Part shown: one piece after another, positions 7,604 to 17,087 of the stretch
Numbering within the stretch: position 1 is the first letter of the stretch
Layout of the letters: each line of letters opens with the position of its first letter
Position numbers and translations under genes: made by a program
Notes under the pieces: generated by a model
The model's database searches: none
Seen by the model: only the letters and a program-made list of their open reading frames with translations
What the model was told of the DNA's origin: nothing
NCBI RefSeq assembly: GCF_020165195.1
Contig: NZ_JAIUHR010000009.1
Location: 124,001-188,000 of the forward strand
DNA: 64,000 bases
Direction of reading: 5' to 3'
Source of the DNA: Mesorhizobium sp. CA14
GTDB taxonomy: Bacteria; Pseudomonadota; Alphaproteobacteria; Rhizobiales; Rhizobiaceae

Positions 7604-8977
7604 TTGAAACGCTTCTGGATCGGCGTTCTCATTCTTGTTGCCGTCTGCCTGGCGGGCTTTGCCGCCTATGCCTGGAAGCCGGCGATCGACCCGATCGAAC
7701 CGCCGCAGCGCGCCTCCTTCGACCGGGCGCTTATCGAGAAGGGGGCGGTGCTTGCTTCGGTCGGCAACTGCACGGCCTGCCATACCAAGCCCGGCGGAAA
7801 GTCCTTCGCTGGCGGGCTGGCGGTGCCGACGCCATTCGGCACCATCTATTCCACCAACATCACGCCGGGTCCCAAGACCGGTATCGGCCGCTGGTCGGAA
7901 GCTGCCTTCAGCCGGGCGATGCGGGAAGGCGTCGAGCGCGACGGCGATCACCTTTATCCTGCCTTCCCGTTCGACCATTTCACGCTGGTCTCCGACGACG
8001 ACAACAAGGCGCTCTACGCCTATCTGATGACGCGCCGGCCAGTTGAGAGCCGGCGACCGGCCAACGACCTGCCGTTCCCGCTCAACCTGCGCCTCGTGCT
8101 GGCGGGCTGGAAGCTGCTCTTCTTCGACAAGGGCGCCTATCACGAGGATGCCGCGCAGAGCGCCGAATGGAACCGCGGCGCCTATCTCGTCGAAGGGCTT
8201 GGCCATTGCGGTGCCTGCCACACGCCGCGCAACGCCCTGGGCGCCGAGCGGAAAGGCGTGCATCTGAAAGGCGGCGAAGCGGAGGGCTGGGATGCCTTCG
8301 CTCTCGATGCATCGTCCTCCGCCCCGATCCCGTGGACGCATGACAGTCTCTTTGCCTATCTGCGCCAAGGCTGGCATGCCGATCACGGCGTGGCCAACGG
8401 ACCGATGGCCGAGGTCACCGGCAATCTCGGCCGGCTTCCCGATTCCGACATCAGAGCCATCGCCACTTACCTGATCTCGCGGATGGGCGAGCCGACGCCG
8501 GAGCGCGCGGCGGCAGCCGAGGACATCCGCAAGAAGCTCTCGATCGACCAGGGCGGCACGCCGATACCGGCCAGCGCCGCCACCGGCAGTCCGACAAGCC
8601 GCGGCGGCGCGATCTACCAGGCGGCCTGCGCCACCTGCCATGACGGCAGCCGCCCGCAGCCTTTCGGCGGTATCGATTTCCATCTCTCCAGCACGATCGC
8701 CGCGCGCGATCCGCAAAATGCAATCAACGTCGTGCTCTTTGGCCTGCCGGCGGCGAGCGGCCGGGAGAGCCCGATCATGCCGGGCTTCGCCGTGACGCTG
8801 ACCGACGATCAGGTGGCGGACCTGCTCGGCTATCTGCGCGAGGCCTTTGCCCGGAAGCCGGCATGGGCGGACGCGAAGGCGAAGACCGCCGACACCAGGA
8901 GCGGCAAATATCGGGTCAGCGTCCGGCCTTCGGACGGCATCGAGCGCAGCCCGGACAATGTGGGAGCCAAGGACTGA
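7604..8977 (+). CDS. Triheme c-type cytochrome subunit of a molybdenum hydroxylase
   Basis: This 457-residue protein has an N-terminal membrane anchor or signal sequence (residues 5-24) and three CXXCH heme c motifs: CTACH at 56-60, CGACH at 202-206 and CATCH at 342-346. This layout matches the cytochrome subunits that take electrons from periplasmic dehydrogenases, such as the AdhB-like subunits paired with xanthine-dehydrogenase-family enzymes. The start is a TTG behind AAGGAG. The stop overlaps the next start (TGATG), so the three subunits form one operon. It probably passes electrons from the Fe-S subunit to the respiratory chain. Confidence 0.93.
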   Translation: MKRFWIGVLILVAVCLAGFAAYAWKPAIDPIEPPQRASFDRALIEKGAVLASVGNCTACHTKPGGKSFAGGLAVPTPFGTIYSTNITPGPKTGIGRWSEAAFSRAMREGVERDGDHLYPAFPFDHFTLVSDDDNKALYAYLMTRRPVESRRPANDLPFPLNLRLVLAGWKLLFFDKGAYHEDAAQSAEWNRGAYLVEGLGHCGACHTPRNALGAERKGVHLKGGEAEGWDAFALDASSSAPIPWTHDSLFAYLRQGWHADHGVANGPMAEVTGNLGRLPDSDIRAIATYLISRMGEPTPERAAAAEDIRKKLSIDQGGTPIPASAATGSPTSRGGAIYQAACATCHDGSRPQPFGGIDFHLSSTIAARDPQNAINVVLFGLPAASGRESPIMPGFAVTLTDDQVADLLGYLREAFARKPAWADAKAKTADTRSGKYRVSVRPSDGIERSPDNVGAKD

Positions 8978-9483
8978 TGGTTAAGCTCAACGTCAACGGC
9001 ACGTCACATGACGTCGACGTCGATCCGGCGACGCCGCTGCTCTATGTGCTGCGCAACGATCTGAAGCTCAACGGCGCCAAGTTCGGCTGCGGCCTCGGCC
9101 AGTGCGGCGCCTGCACGGTGATGGTCGATGGCAAGGCGGTCTTTTCCTGCCTGACACCGGCCATGCTGGTCGAGGGGCGCGAGATCAAGACGGTCGAGGG
9201 CCTTGGCACCATCGACGATCCCGGCCCGATGCAAAAAGCTTTCATCGAACAACAGGCGGCGCAATGCGGCTATTGCATTGCCGGCATGATGATGCGGGCG
9301 CAGGCGCTGCTCGAGGCAAAGCCCGATGCCGCCGACGCCGACATCAGGCAGGCGCTGGAGCCCAATCTCTGTCGCTGCGGCACGCATATGCGCATCCTTC
9401 GGGCCGTGGCTCGCGCCCGCGACCTGATGCAGGGCAAGTCCGCCGGCAACATGGCGCCGGCCGCTGCCACGGGGAGGGGATGA
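8977..9483 (+). CDS. [2Fe-2S] subunit of xanthine-dehydrogenase-family oxidoreductase
   Basis: This 168-residue protein has the two-domain fold of molybdenum hydroxylase small subunits. The N-terminal plant-type ferredoxin cluster is in CGLGQCGACTV, and the C-terminal helical domain binds the second cluster through CGYCIAGM and CRCGTH. It resembles IorA and nicotinate dehydrogenase small subunits. It lacks a signal peptide; related complexes are thought to be exported with the Tat-carrying large subunit. It overlaps both neighbours by a few bases, which implies tight co-translation. Confidence 0.95.
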   Translation: MVKLNVNGTSHDVDVDPATPLLYVLRNDLKLNGAKFGCGLGQCGACTVMVDGKAVFSCLTPAMLVEGREIKTVEGLGTIDDPGPMQKAFIEQQAAQCGYCIAGMMMRAQALLEAKPDAADADIRQALEPNLCRCGTHMRILRAVARARDLMQGKSAGNMAPAAATGRG

Positions 9484-11732
9484 TGAACGCACCGAACCCG
9501 CTTCCCGATGTCACCCGCCGAGGCTTCCTGGCCGGAGCCGGCGCGCTGGTCGTGTCCTTTGCGATCCCCGCCGAGGCGCAGGAGGGCGAGGTACCGACGG
9601 CGCCGGGCGCCCAGGCGGTTAAGCCGAAACTACCCGGCAGCCTGGCCGATACACCCTCGCTCGACGCCTGGATCCGCATCGACGCCGACGGTTCGATCAC
9701 CGTCTTCACCGGCAAGGCCGAGCTTGGCCAGGGCACCAAGACGTCGCTGCGCCAGATCGCGGCCGAGGAGTTGGAGGTCGAGCCCGCATCGATCAAGCTG
9801 GTCACCGCCGACACCGCGCTGACGCCGAACGAAGGCTACACGGCCGGCAGCCAGACGATCCAGAACTCAGGCACCGCCATCCGCTACGCCGCGGCGCAGG
9901 TGCGCCAGATCCTGATCGCCAAGGCCAGCCAAAAGCTCGGCGCGCCGGTCGAGGCGCTCAAGGCGCAGGCAGGCGCGATCGTCGGCCCGAACGGCGCCAA
10001 GGCCAGCTATGGCGAACTGGTCTCGGCCGACTTCCTGCATGTCGATGCGGCGGCCGACACCAAGCTCAAGCCGCCCGCCGCCTACCACGCGATCGGCAAG
10101 CCCTTTGCGCGGGTGGACATCCCGGCCAAGGTCACCGGCGGGAATGCCTATGTGCAGGACATGCAGCCGCCGGGCCTGGTGCATGCCCGCGTCGTGCGTC
10201 CGCCGAGCTACAACGCCAGGCTCACCGACTTCGCCGATGCCGCCGTCAAGGCGATGCCCGGTGTCATCGCGGTGGTGCGCGACGGCGATTTCCTGGCCGT
10301 GGTCGCCGAGCAGGAATTCCAGGCGGTGAGGGCCATGCGCGCCATGGCCGGCGTCGCCAGGTGGCAGGAGCAGCCGGCGCTTCCCGACCAGTACGACCTG
10401 CCGGCCTTCCTCAAAAAATCCGTATCGGAGGTCGGCGCGGTGACCTCTGTCGGCGCCGATAGCGTGCCGGGCGCCCGGACGCTCGAGGCGCAGTTCACCC
10501 GCGCCTACCAGATGCACGGTTCGATCGGCCCGTCTAGCGCGGTGGCCATGGTCGACAATGGCCTGACGACGGTGTGGACGCACACGCAGGGCGTCTATCC
10601 CGACCGCAAGGCGATTGCTCAGATGCTCGGCGTGCCGGAGGAAAAGGTGCGCTGCATTCATACCGAAGGCTCCGGCTGCTACGGTCACAACGGCGCCGAC
10701 GATGCGGCGGCCGACGCCGCGCTGATCGCGCAGAAAGTGCCGGGCAAGCCGGTGCGCGTGCAGTGGATGCGCGACCAGGAGCATCTGTGGGAACCATACG
10801 GGCCGGCGATGCTGACCAAAGCGAGCGCCACGCTCGACCAGAACGGCAACATCGTCAACTGGCACTACGATCTGTGGAGCAACAGCCATGGCACGCGGCC
10901 GGGCTCGGCCGGGTCGCTGATCGCCGGCCGCTTGATGGCCCGGCATTTCCCGCCGGATCCGGCGAAGCTGCAGATATCGCCGCTCGGCAATGGCGACCGC
11001 AACGCCATCCCGCTCTATGACGTGCCTAACCAGCGCGTGAACTGGCATTTCATCGCCGACATGCCGGTGCGCGTTTCCTCGCTGCGCAGCTTAGGGGCCT
11101 ATTGCAACGTCTTCTCCATCGAAAGCTTCATGGACGAGCTGGCGCTGGCGGCGAACGCCGATCCGGTCGAATACCGCCTGCGCCACCTGAAGGACCCGCG
11201 CGCCAGGAAGGTGATCGAGGTGGCGGCCGAAAAGTTCGGCTGGTCGAAGGATCCCCTGCCGGAAGGCCGGGGTAGAGGCTTCGCCTTCGCCAAATACAAG
11301 AACCACGCCGCTTATCTGGCCGTCGCGCTGGAGGCCGATGTCGACAGCGACAGCGGCGCGATCAAGGTGTCGCGCGTCGTCACGGCGGTCGATTGCGGCG
11401 AGGCCGTCGCCCCGGATTCGATCGTCAACCAGACCGAGGGCGGCATATTGCAATCGATGAGCTGGACGCTGTACGAGGCGGTGCATTTCGACCGCACGCG
11501 CATCTTGAGTCCGGACTGGTCGACCTATCCGATCCTGCGCTTCAGCGCGGTGCCCGACAGCATCGAGGTGCAGGTCGTCGACAGTCCAGGCACGCCCTAT
11601 CTCGGTGTCGCCGAAGCCGCCCAGGGCCCAACCGCAGGCGCCATCGCCAATGCGTTCCGGAGTGCGACTGGCAAGCGGATTTACGACCTGCCCTACACGC
11701 GCGAGCGGGTGAAGGGCGTGCTGGGCGTTTAA
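9480..11732 (+). CDS. Molybdopterin-binding subunit (IorB-like aldehyde/isoquinoline oxidoreductase)
   Basis: This 750-residue protein is the large subunit of a molybdenum hydroxylase. A twin-arginine signal is clear (RRGFLAGAGALVVSFAI), so the folded complex is probably exported. The body follows the IorB-type order: an FTGKAELGQGTKTSLRQIAA segment early, GYTAGSQTIQNSG, two molybdopterin-binding halves, and VAEAAQGPTAGAIANA at the end where the catalytic Glu sits. The order cytochrome, Fe-S, Mo subunit is that of three-component aldehyde or N-heterocycle dehydrogenases; the substrate is not evident. No xdhC-type maturation gene is nearby. The start ATGATG follows a GGGGAGGGG stretch. Confidence 0.93.
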   Translation: MMNAPNPLPDVTRRGFLAGAGALVVSFAIPAEAQEGEVPTAPGAQAVKPKLPGSLADTPSLDAWIRIDADGSITVFTGKAELGQGTKTSLRQIAAEELEVEPASIKLVTADTALTPNEGYTAGSQTIQNSGTAIRYAAAQVRQILIAKASQKLGAPVEALKAQAGAIVGPNGAKASYGELVSADFLHVDAAADTKLKPPAAYHAIGKPFARVDIPAKVTGGNAYVQDMQPPGLVHARVVRPPSYNARLTDFADAAVKAMPGVIAVVRDGDFLAVVAEQEFQAVRAMRAMAGVARWQEQPALPDQYDLPAFLKKSVSEVGAVTSVGADSVPGARTLEAQFTRAYQMHGSIGPSSAVAMVDNGLTTVWTHTQGVYPDRKAIAQMLGVPEEKVRCIHTEGSGCYGHNGADDAAADAALIAQKVPGKPVRVQWMRDQEHLWEPYGPAMLTKASATLDQNGNIVNWHYDLWSNSHGTRPGSAGSLIAGRLMARHFPPDPAKLQISPLGNGDRNAIPLYDVPNQRVNWHFIADMPVRVSSLRSLGAYCNVFSIESFMDELALAANADPVEYRLRHLKDPRARKVIEVAAEKFGWSKDPLPEGRGRGFAFAKYKNHAAYLAVALEADVDSDSGAIKVSRVVTAVDCGEAVAPDSIVNQTEGGILQSMSWTLYEAVHFDRTRILSPDWSTYPILRFSAVPDSIEVQVVDSPGTPYLGVAEAAQGPTAGAIANAFRSATGKRIYDLPYTRERVKGVLGV

Positions 11733-11734
11733 CG

Positions 11735-11800
11735 CGCCGGCGATTGGCGAAAACGGTCGCGACATCGATCTCCCCTGCGGGGGGAGATGCTCGGTTCACC
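11735..11800. repeat. Mosaic intergenic repeat (family B)
   Basis: It contains GCCGGCGATTGGCGAAAACG and ATCTCCCCTGCGGGGGGAGAT, the latter an inverted repeat. The same modules are at 12700-12775. Confidence 0.6.
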
Positions 11801-11904
11801 CTCCGAAGCTGGAGCAAAGGACGGGCAGGGCAGAGGGGTGCTGTCTCGCCAGCCTATCCGAGGAAGACCTGTACAAGGACTGTCCGAGCAGCCATCGTCG
11901 CCGC

Positions 11905-12585
11905 ATGAGCAACACTGCCGAATCCACTTATTTTGTCCTGCAGGAGATCGATCCTGCGACCGGTTCGGCTGTCGCTGAGGCTCGAATCTGCGTCTTGGAC
12001 CTGAAAGAGCTTGGCGCGGTTCTGGGTTGCAGCAGCACACAGTTATCAGGCTCATGGGAATTGGACCCGGGAGATATTCAAAGACTGGGCGCGATATGCA
12101 TCCCACCTCGCGAGCTTGACCCGAGGCTCAATTGCATCGAATCCTGGCATCCAGTCCGCGAAACACCGTATCTCGTTCACACGAATTTCGAGCTGCCGCT
12201 GATGCTGGAAGGTCGCAAGCCTCTTGCGGTGTTCCAAGACACCTATCCGGTGGAGTGGCTGACGGAAACGCTGGCCCGCTTTGACCCATTCGTCCGCTCG
12301 GGTCGGTTGGTGCGCCGCATAATGGACACGCCCTTCACCAACGCCGAGCGCGCTCGCTTCCCAAAGTTCGAAAGATGGCGGCGCGCCTTCTTCGCACTCC
12401 CCGGCGAGGAATGGCGAATAGACGCATATCTGCTGGCATCGCAAGTCTCCGCCAAGACCGGCTGGAACGAAGCCCTCGAACGGATGGAGGGCTCACTTCT
12501 CGGTTATGAGGATTGGCAGAATGATTGGTGGGTTGAGCATAGAGCACCACCGCGAGAGGCGGGCATTCGTCAGGAAAATGAATAG
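11905..12585 (+). CDS. Hypothetical protein, 226 aa
   Basis: I do not recognise this protein. It is soluble, with no signal or membrane segment, and has an aromatic-rich C-terminal half (SLLGYEDWQNDWWVEH). The base composition is less GC-rich than that of its neighbours, and repeat blocks lie on both sides, so it may have been acquired. No clear Shine-Dalgarno precedes the ATG. It is monocistronic as far as can be seen. Confidence 0.6.
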   Translation: MSNTAESTYFVLQEIDPATGSAVAEARICVLDLKELGAVLGCSSTQLSGSWELDPGDIQRLGAICIPPRELDPRLNCIESWHPVRETPYLVHTNFELPLMLEGRKPLAVFQDTYPVEWLTETLARFDPFVRSGRLVRRIMDTPFTNAERARFPKFERWRRAFFALPGEEWRIDAYLLASQVSAKTGWNEALERMEGSLLGYEDWQNDWWVEHRAPPREAGIRQENE

Positions 12586-12604
12586 CGCCCTTGGATTACC
12601 TGAC

Positions 12605-12780
12605 AGGCAGGCGGGACAGCACCCCCTCTGGCCTGCCGGCCATCTCCCCCGCAAGGGGGGAGATCGGCAGCTTTGCCGACGGCACTCGTCCTGCAACGTC
12701 GGCGATTGGCGAAAGCGAAGGCGACATCCAATCTCCCCCCTTGCGGGAGAGATGCCCGGCAGGGCAGAGGGGGTGTGACG
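12605..12780. repeat. Paired inverted intergenic repeats (family B)
   Basis: Two blocks face each other. The first has CCCCCTCTGGCCTGCCGGCC and CTCCCCCGCAAGGGGGGAG; the second has CTCCCCCCTTGCGGGAGAG followed by GCCCGGCAGGGCAGAGGGGG. Together they fill the gap before the amidase gene. A single copy of the first block is at 22651-22702. Confidence 0.8.
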
Positions 12781-12814
12781 GAACGCAGCCTCTGCAAGGA
12801 TATTCGCTCCTACT

Positions 12815-14806
12815 ATGCTCCACCTCGTCGAAGCCTCGATCGCCGACCTGCGCCGCGCGCTGGAAGACGGCACCGTCACCAGCGTCGAGCTGGTCGCTGC
12901 GTATCTGCGGCGCATCGCCCATTACGATCGCCACGGCATCGCGCTCAACGCCGTGCCGGTCCTCAACCCGAAGATGTTCGAAGAGGCGGAAGCGTCCGAC
13001 CGGCGCCGCCGCGAGGGCAAGACAGTCGGGCCGCTTGACGGCATCCCCTACACAGCCAAGGACAGCTACAAGGCCAAAGGGCTGACGGTGGCGGCCGGCT
13101 CGCCGGCTTTCGAGCATCTCATGGCGAACGAGGACGCTTTCACCATCGCCCGGCTGCGCGCGGCCGGCGCGGTGCTGGTCGGCCTCACCAACATGCCGCC
13201 GATGGCCAATGGCGGCATGCAGCGCGGCGTCTACGGCCGCGCCGAAAGCCCGTACAACAAGGACTTCCTCACCGCCGCCTTCGCCTCCGGCTCGTCCAAC
13301 GGTTCGGGCACGGCGACCGCCGCCAGCTTCGCGGCTTTCGGGTTGGGCGAGGAAACCTGGTCGTCCGGCCGGGCGCCCGCTTCCAACAACGCGCTGGTCG
13401 CCTACACGCCCTCGCGCGGCGTGATCTCGGTGCGCGGCAACTGGCCTTTGGTGCCGACCATGGATGTGGTCGTGCCACATACGCGGACCGTTGCCGACAT
13501 GCTGGAACTGCTCGATGTGATCGTCGCCGACGATAACGAGACGCGCGGCGATTTCTGGCGCGTGCAGCCCTGGGTGGAGATCCCGAAAGCCTCGGCGCTG
13601 CGGCCGGCGAGCTATGCCGCGCTTCCATTGCAAGGCGCGCTGGAGGGCAAAAGGCTCGGCGTGCCGAAAATGTATATTGGCAAGGACGAAGGCGCAGAGC
13701 GTCCGATCGAGACGCGCACCTCGGTGTTGGAGTTGTGGCGGCAGGCGGCGCGCGACCTTGAAGCACTCGGCGCCGAGGTGGTCGAGGTCGATTTCCCCGT
13801 CGTCTCCAACTACGAGCGCGACCGGCCGGGCGCCCGCTCCATGGTCGATCGCGGCCTCGTGCCGCCGGAATTCGCCGAATACGAGATCTGGGACCTGTCC
13901 ATCTGGTCCTGGGACGATTTCCTGCGCGCCAACGCCGATCCGGCGATTCCCGATCTCACTTCGGTCGACGGCGCAAAGATCTTCCCGCAACCACCGGGCA
14001 CGTTGCGCGACCGTTACGGCGAAGCCGATTTCGATCTGGCGCAGTATGTCGAGCGAGCGAAGCGCGGGGTGGCGCGACTGGAAAATGTCCCAACCATCGA
14101 GAAAGGCCTGAAGGGCCTGGAAGCAACGCGCCGCATCGACTTCGAGGACTGGCTCGATGCCAACCGCCTCGACGCCGTGGTGCTGCCGGCGGTCGCCGAT
14201 GTCGGCCCGGCCGATGCAGACATCAACGAGGCTTCCGCCCGGCTTGCCTGGCGCAACGGCACCTGGGTCGCCAACGGCAATCTGGTCTGGCGGCATTTCG
14301 GCATCCCGACGGTGACGGTGCCGATGGGCGCCATGGCCGATATCGGCATGCCAGTTGGCTTGACCTTCGCCGGCAAGGCCTATGACGATGCAGCGCTGCT
14401 CAGCTTGGCCGGCGACTACGAGCGCGCCACGAGGCGCCGCACCGCCCCGCCGCGCACGCCGCCGCTTGCCGATGATGTGTTCGAGGGAAGGGGTGCGGTC
14501 GCCGGCGACGCGCCGCTCAGCCTCACGCTGGCTGCCGAGACGACCCGCGGCGGCGCCACCGATGAAATCGCGATCGCACTGGAGGTCGGCGACGCTGCGG
14601 TGGTGAAAGTCCACATCAACGGCGAGCCGGTTTTTATGCAAGGCAGCGGTAACCGATTCACCGGTCGCGTGATCGTACCGGCCACGACCCATCAAGGCTT
14701 CCATAGCGTCTGGCGCGGTTCCTATGGTTCGATCGTCACGGCCATTGTGAGATCGCCGGATGGGCGCGTCGGCGGGGCATATACGGTGACAGGTGGGATT
14801 GGGTAG
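12815..14806 (+). CDS. Amidase-signature family protein with C-terminal extension
   Basis: This 663-residue protein carries the amidase signature: catalytic Lys in YTAKDSY (residue 82), the cis-Ser in GSSNGSG (about 160) and a nucleophilic Ser in SSGRAPAS (about 184). The loop before the nucleophile, EETWSSG, departs from the usual DTGGS but keeps the Ser and the following Arg and Pro. The amidase core ends near residue 560. The last 100 residues form a beta-rich module that ordinary amidases lack. It hydrolyses an unknown amide. The repeat-filled gap upstream and the convergent MFS gene downstream give no pathway clue. Confidence 0.88.
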   Translation: MLHLVEASIADLRRALEDGTVTSVELVAAYLRRIAHYDRHGIALNAVPVLNPKMFEEAEASDRRRREGKTVGPLDGIPYTAKDSYKAKGLTVAAGSPAFEHLMANEDAFTIARLRAAGAVLVGLTNMPPMANGGMQRGVYGRAESPYNKDFLTAAFASGSSNGSGTATAASFAAFGLGEETWSSGRAPASNNALVAYTPSRGVISVRGNWPLVPTMDVVVPHTRTVADMLELLDVIVADDNETRGDFWRVQPWVEIPKASALRPASYAALPLQGALEGKRLGVPKMYIGKDEGAERPIETRTSVLELWRQAARDLEALGAEVVEVDFPVVSNYERDRPGARSMVDRGLVPPEFAEYEIWDLSIWSWDDFLRANADPAIPDLTSVDGAKIFPQPPGTLRDRYGEADFDLAQYVERAKRGVARLENVPTIEKGLKGLEATRRIDFEDWLDANRLDAVVLPAVADVGPADADINEASARLAWRNGTWVANGNLVWRHFGIPTVTVPMGAMADIGMPVGLTFAGKAYDDAALLSLAGDYERATRRRTAPPRTPPLADDVFEGRGAVAGDAPLSLTLAAETTRGGATDEIAIALEVGDAAVVKVHINGEPVFMQGSGNRFTGRVIVPATTHQGFHSVWRGSYGSIVTAIVRSPDGRVGGAYTVTGGIG

Positions 14807-14842
14807 CTTCCCTTCCTCACAAGCGGGGAAGGGAAGATCGTG

Positions 14843-16081
14843 CTACTCGGTCCAATCCACCACCAGCGCCACCAACCCGAACACCGCGCCGGTGGCACAC
14901 ACCGCGTTCCAGCCGCCCCAGGCCCAGGCGATGCCGGCCAGCAGCGAGCCGATCGCGCCGCCGATGAAGAAGATGCCGACGAACAGCCCGTTGATGCGGC
15001 CGCGCGCCTTGGGCTGCAGCAGGTTGACGGCGCGGCGGCCCAGCGTCTGGTCGCCGGTGACGCCGATATCGAGCAGCACGGCACTGATGCCCATAAGGAT
15101 GAGCGGCAGCCATGCGCCGCCGGCCTTGGCCGCGCCGGCCCATGCCGCGAGGCCGAGCGCTGCGATCAGCACGAGATGGCACAGAATCGTGGCCGCGCAC
15201 GTAAAACCGCGGTCGCCGGCGCGGCCGAAGATTGGCGTCACCGCTGCACCCCCGGCGCCGACCAGCGCGAACAGTGCGATGCCTTTCTGGCCGAGATCGA
15301 AGGGTGGAGCGGAGAGGCGAAGCGCTACCGCCGTCCAGAACACGCTGAAGGCCGCCATCACCAAGCTCGCGGTGAAGGCACGACGCCGCAGCACCGGTTC
15401 CTGATTCAGAAGTCCGACCAGAGAGGCGATGAGCCCCGCATAGCTCGCATGCGTCAGAGGCTTGCGCCTTGGCAAAGCGAGGCCGAGCATGATGGCGAGC
15501 AGCCCAAGTGCCGCGGCGCTGATACCGTAGAAGGCTCGCCAGCCGAAGGCGTCGGCGACGAGGCTGGCGATCGGACGCGACAAGAGGATGCCTATCATCA
15601 ACCCGCTCATCACATCGCCGATGACGCGCCCGTCCTGTCCGGGAGGCGCCATCGAGGCCGCGACCGGCACCAGCACCTGGATGCAGGAACATGCAGCGCC
15701 AAGCACGAACAGCACGGCAAGCAGCGAGGACGCCGACGGCGCGAATGAGGCTGCCGCCGCGGCGAGCGCAGCCGAGCACAGCATGCGCAGCACCAGCACG
15801 CGGTTCTCGACGAGATCGGACAGCGGCACCAGGAAGAACAGCCCGGCGGCGTAGCCGAGCAGCGTGGCCATCGAGACCAGGCCACTTTGCGACGCGGCGG
15901 CGCCGAGCGAGGGGCCGATGAGCCCGACCAGCGTCTGCGGCGCGAACAGATTGGTGACGATGATGCCGACCGAAGCGGCGAACAGCAGCGTCTGGGATCG
16001 GGTGATCGTGCCGCCGCCGGCATGCGGCGACGGATCGGCGAACTCGGCCGTCGCGATCCGGGCGTTGTCTGTTCCGTTCAT
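14843..16081 (-). CDS. MFS transporter
   Basis: This 412-residue protein has about 12 hydrophobic segments and the layout of a major facilitator efflux protein (a loop 2-3 motif near PLSDLVENR, a central break around LPRRKPLTH, and GRINGLFVGIFFIGGAIGS in the C-terminal half). The ATG at 16081 was chosen because GAGG precedes it; in-frame upstream ATGs up to 16111 lack one. It is divergent from a LysR gene 91 bp away, which probably controls it. The substrate is unknown; drug or metabolite efflux is usual for this type. Confidence 0.9.
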   Translation of the reverse strand: MNGTDNARIATAEFADPSPHAGGGTITRSQTLLFAASVGIIVTNLFAPQTLVGLIGPSLGAAASQSGLVSMATLLGYAAGLFFLVPLSDLVENRVLVLRMLCSAALAAAAASFAPSASSLLAVLFVLGAACSCIQVLVPVAASMAPPGQDGRVIGDVMSGLMIGILLSRPIASLVADAFGWRAFYGISAAALGLLAIMLGLALPRRKPLTHASYAGLIASLVGLLNQEPVLRRRAFTASLVMAAFSVFWTAVALRLSAPPFDLGQKGIALFALVGAGGAAVTPIFGRAGDRGFTCAATILCHLVLIAALGLAAWAGAAKAGGAWLPLILMGISAVLLDIGVTGDQTLGRRAVNLLQPKARGRINGLFVGIFFIGGAIGSLLAGIAWAWGGWNAVCATGAVFGLVALVVDWTE

Positions 16082-16172
16082 GGGTAGCCTCGCTGTTTGC
16101 ATATTTCGCAAGGACTTTATTCGAACCGATCATAATGCTACAATTGAAATGATATGATAATGATTATGCGAG

Positions 16173-17087
16173 ATGCGCATGAACATCCATGACCTCGAAG
16201 CCTTCGTCGCCGTCGTCGAAACCGGCTCCATCGTCGGCGCTTCGGCCAGGCTCAATCTCACCCAGCCCGGCGTGACGCGGCGGGTGCAGAATCTCGAGGA
16301 GCGGCTGGCGACGCCTTTGCTCGACCGCCAGTCGAAGCCGCTTAAACCCACCGCCTCGGGCCGCGAGGCCTATGAGCATGGCCGTCGGGTGCTGCGCTCG
16401 CTGGAGGATCTGAAGGCGGGCGTCTCGCCGGTCGGCGAGGTGAGGGGCGAGTTCCGCCTCGGCATCATGCCTTATCTCTCGACCAGCGCGCTGTCCGAGC
16501 CGCTCGACAGTCTTCGCGCGGCCTTCCCGCAATTGACGCTGAAGATCACCTCCAGCCTGTCGCCGCGCCTGGTGGAGCAGGTGCTGCACAGCGAGATCGA
16601 CGCAGTGGCCGTCTGCCTCGCCGACGGCGTTGCGCCGCCGCCGGAGCTCGTCGGCGACGATCTCGGCGTGCAGGCAGTGCTGCTGGTGGCCGCGCCAAGC
16701 CTCGGCGTGCCGAAGCCGGCCGAGCTCAACGATCTCGCGCGCTACCCTTGGGTGCTCAATGAAACCGGCTGCGGCTTCCGCGCCTTCATCCGCCACCGCT
16801 TCGAGGCGGCGCGGCTGCCTTTCCATGTCGGCGTCGAGGCGCAGGGCGCGGATCTGAGAATGTCGCTGGTGGCGCGCGGCCACGGTATCGGCGTCGTCAC
16901 GCCGGGCGCGCTGTCGGGCAGCCAATGGCGCGACGCGGTCGAAGTGGTCGACTGCCCCAGCTTCAAGCCGCAGGTGCGCTGCTGGCTGCTCCACCGCCCG
17001 CCGGCCGGCAGGCTGGTGCGTCCGATCGCGGTCTTCCGCGACGTGCTGGCGAAAGCGCTGAAGGGGCCGATGCCGCTGATGTCGTAA
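16173..17087 (+). CDS. LysR-type transcriptional regulator
   Basis: This 304-residue protein starts with a typical LysR helix-turn-helix (DLEAFVAVVETGSIVGASAR, then QPGVTRRVQNLE), followed by the effector-binding domain with two periplasmic-protein-like lobes. Length and arrangement are normal. It is divergent from the MFS gene, the classic arrangement for a LysR regulator and its target. The shared 91-bp AT-rich intergenic region (CATAAT ... ATTATG around 16133-16169) is the likely operator. Confidence 0.95.
   Translation: MRMNIHDLEAFVAVVETGSIVGASARLNLTQPGVTRRVQNLEERLATPLLDRQSKPLKPTASGREAYEHGRRVLRSLEDLKAGVSPVGEVRGEFRLGIMPYLSTSALSEPLDSLRAAFPQLTLKITSSLSPRLVEQVLHSEIDAVAVCLADGVAPPPELVGDDLGVQAVLLVAAPSLGVPKPAELNDLARYPWVLNETGCGFRAFIRHRFEAARLPFHVGVEAQGADLRMSLVARGHGIGVVTPGALSGSQWRDAVEVVDCPSFKPQVRCWLLHRPPAGRLVRPIAVFRDVLAKALKGPMPLMS

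Noticed and set aside
12596-14704. Open frame of about 700 codons on the minus strand opposite the amidase gene
   Set aside because: It is antisense to a well-supported gene, has no recognisable domain and the Arg/His/Gly-rich composition of a high-GC shadow frame.
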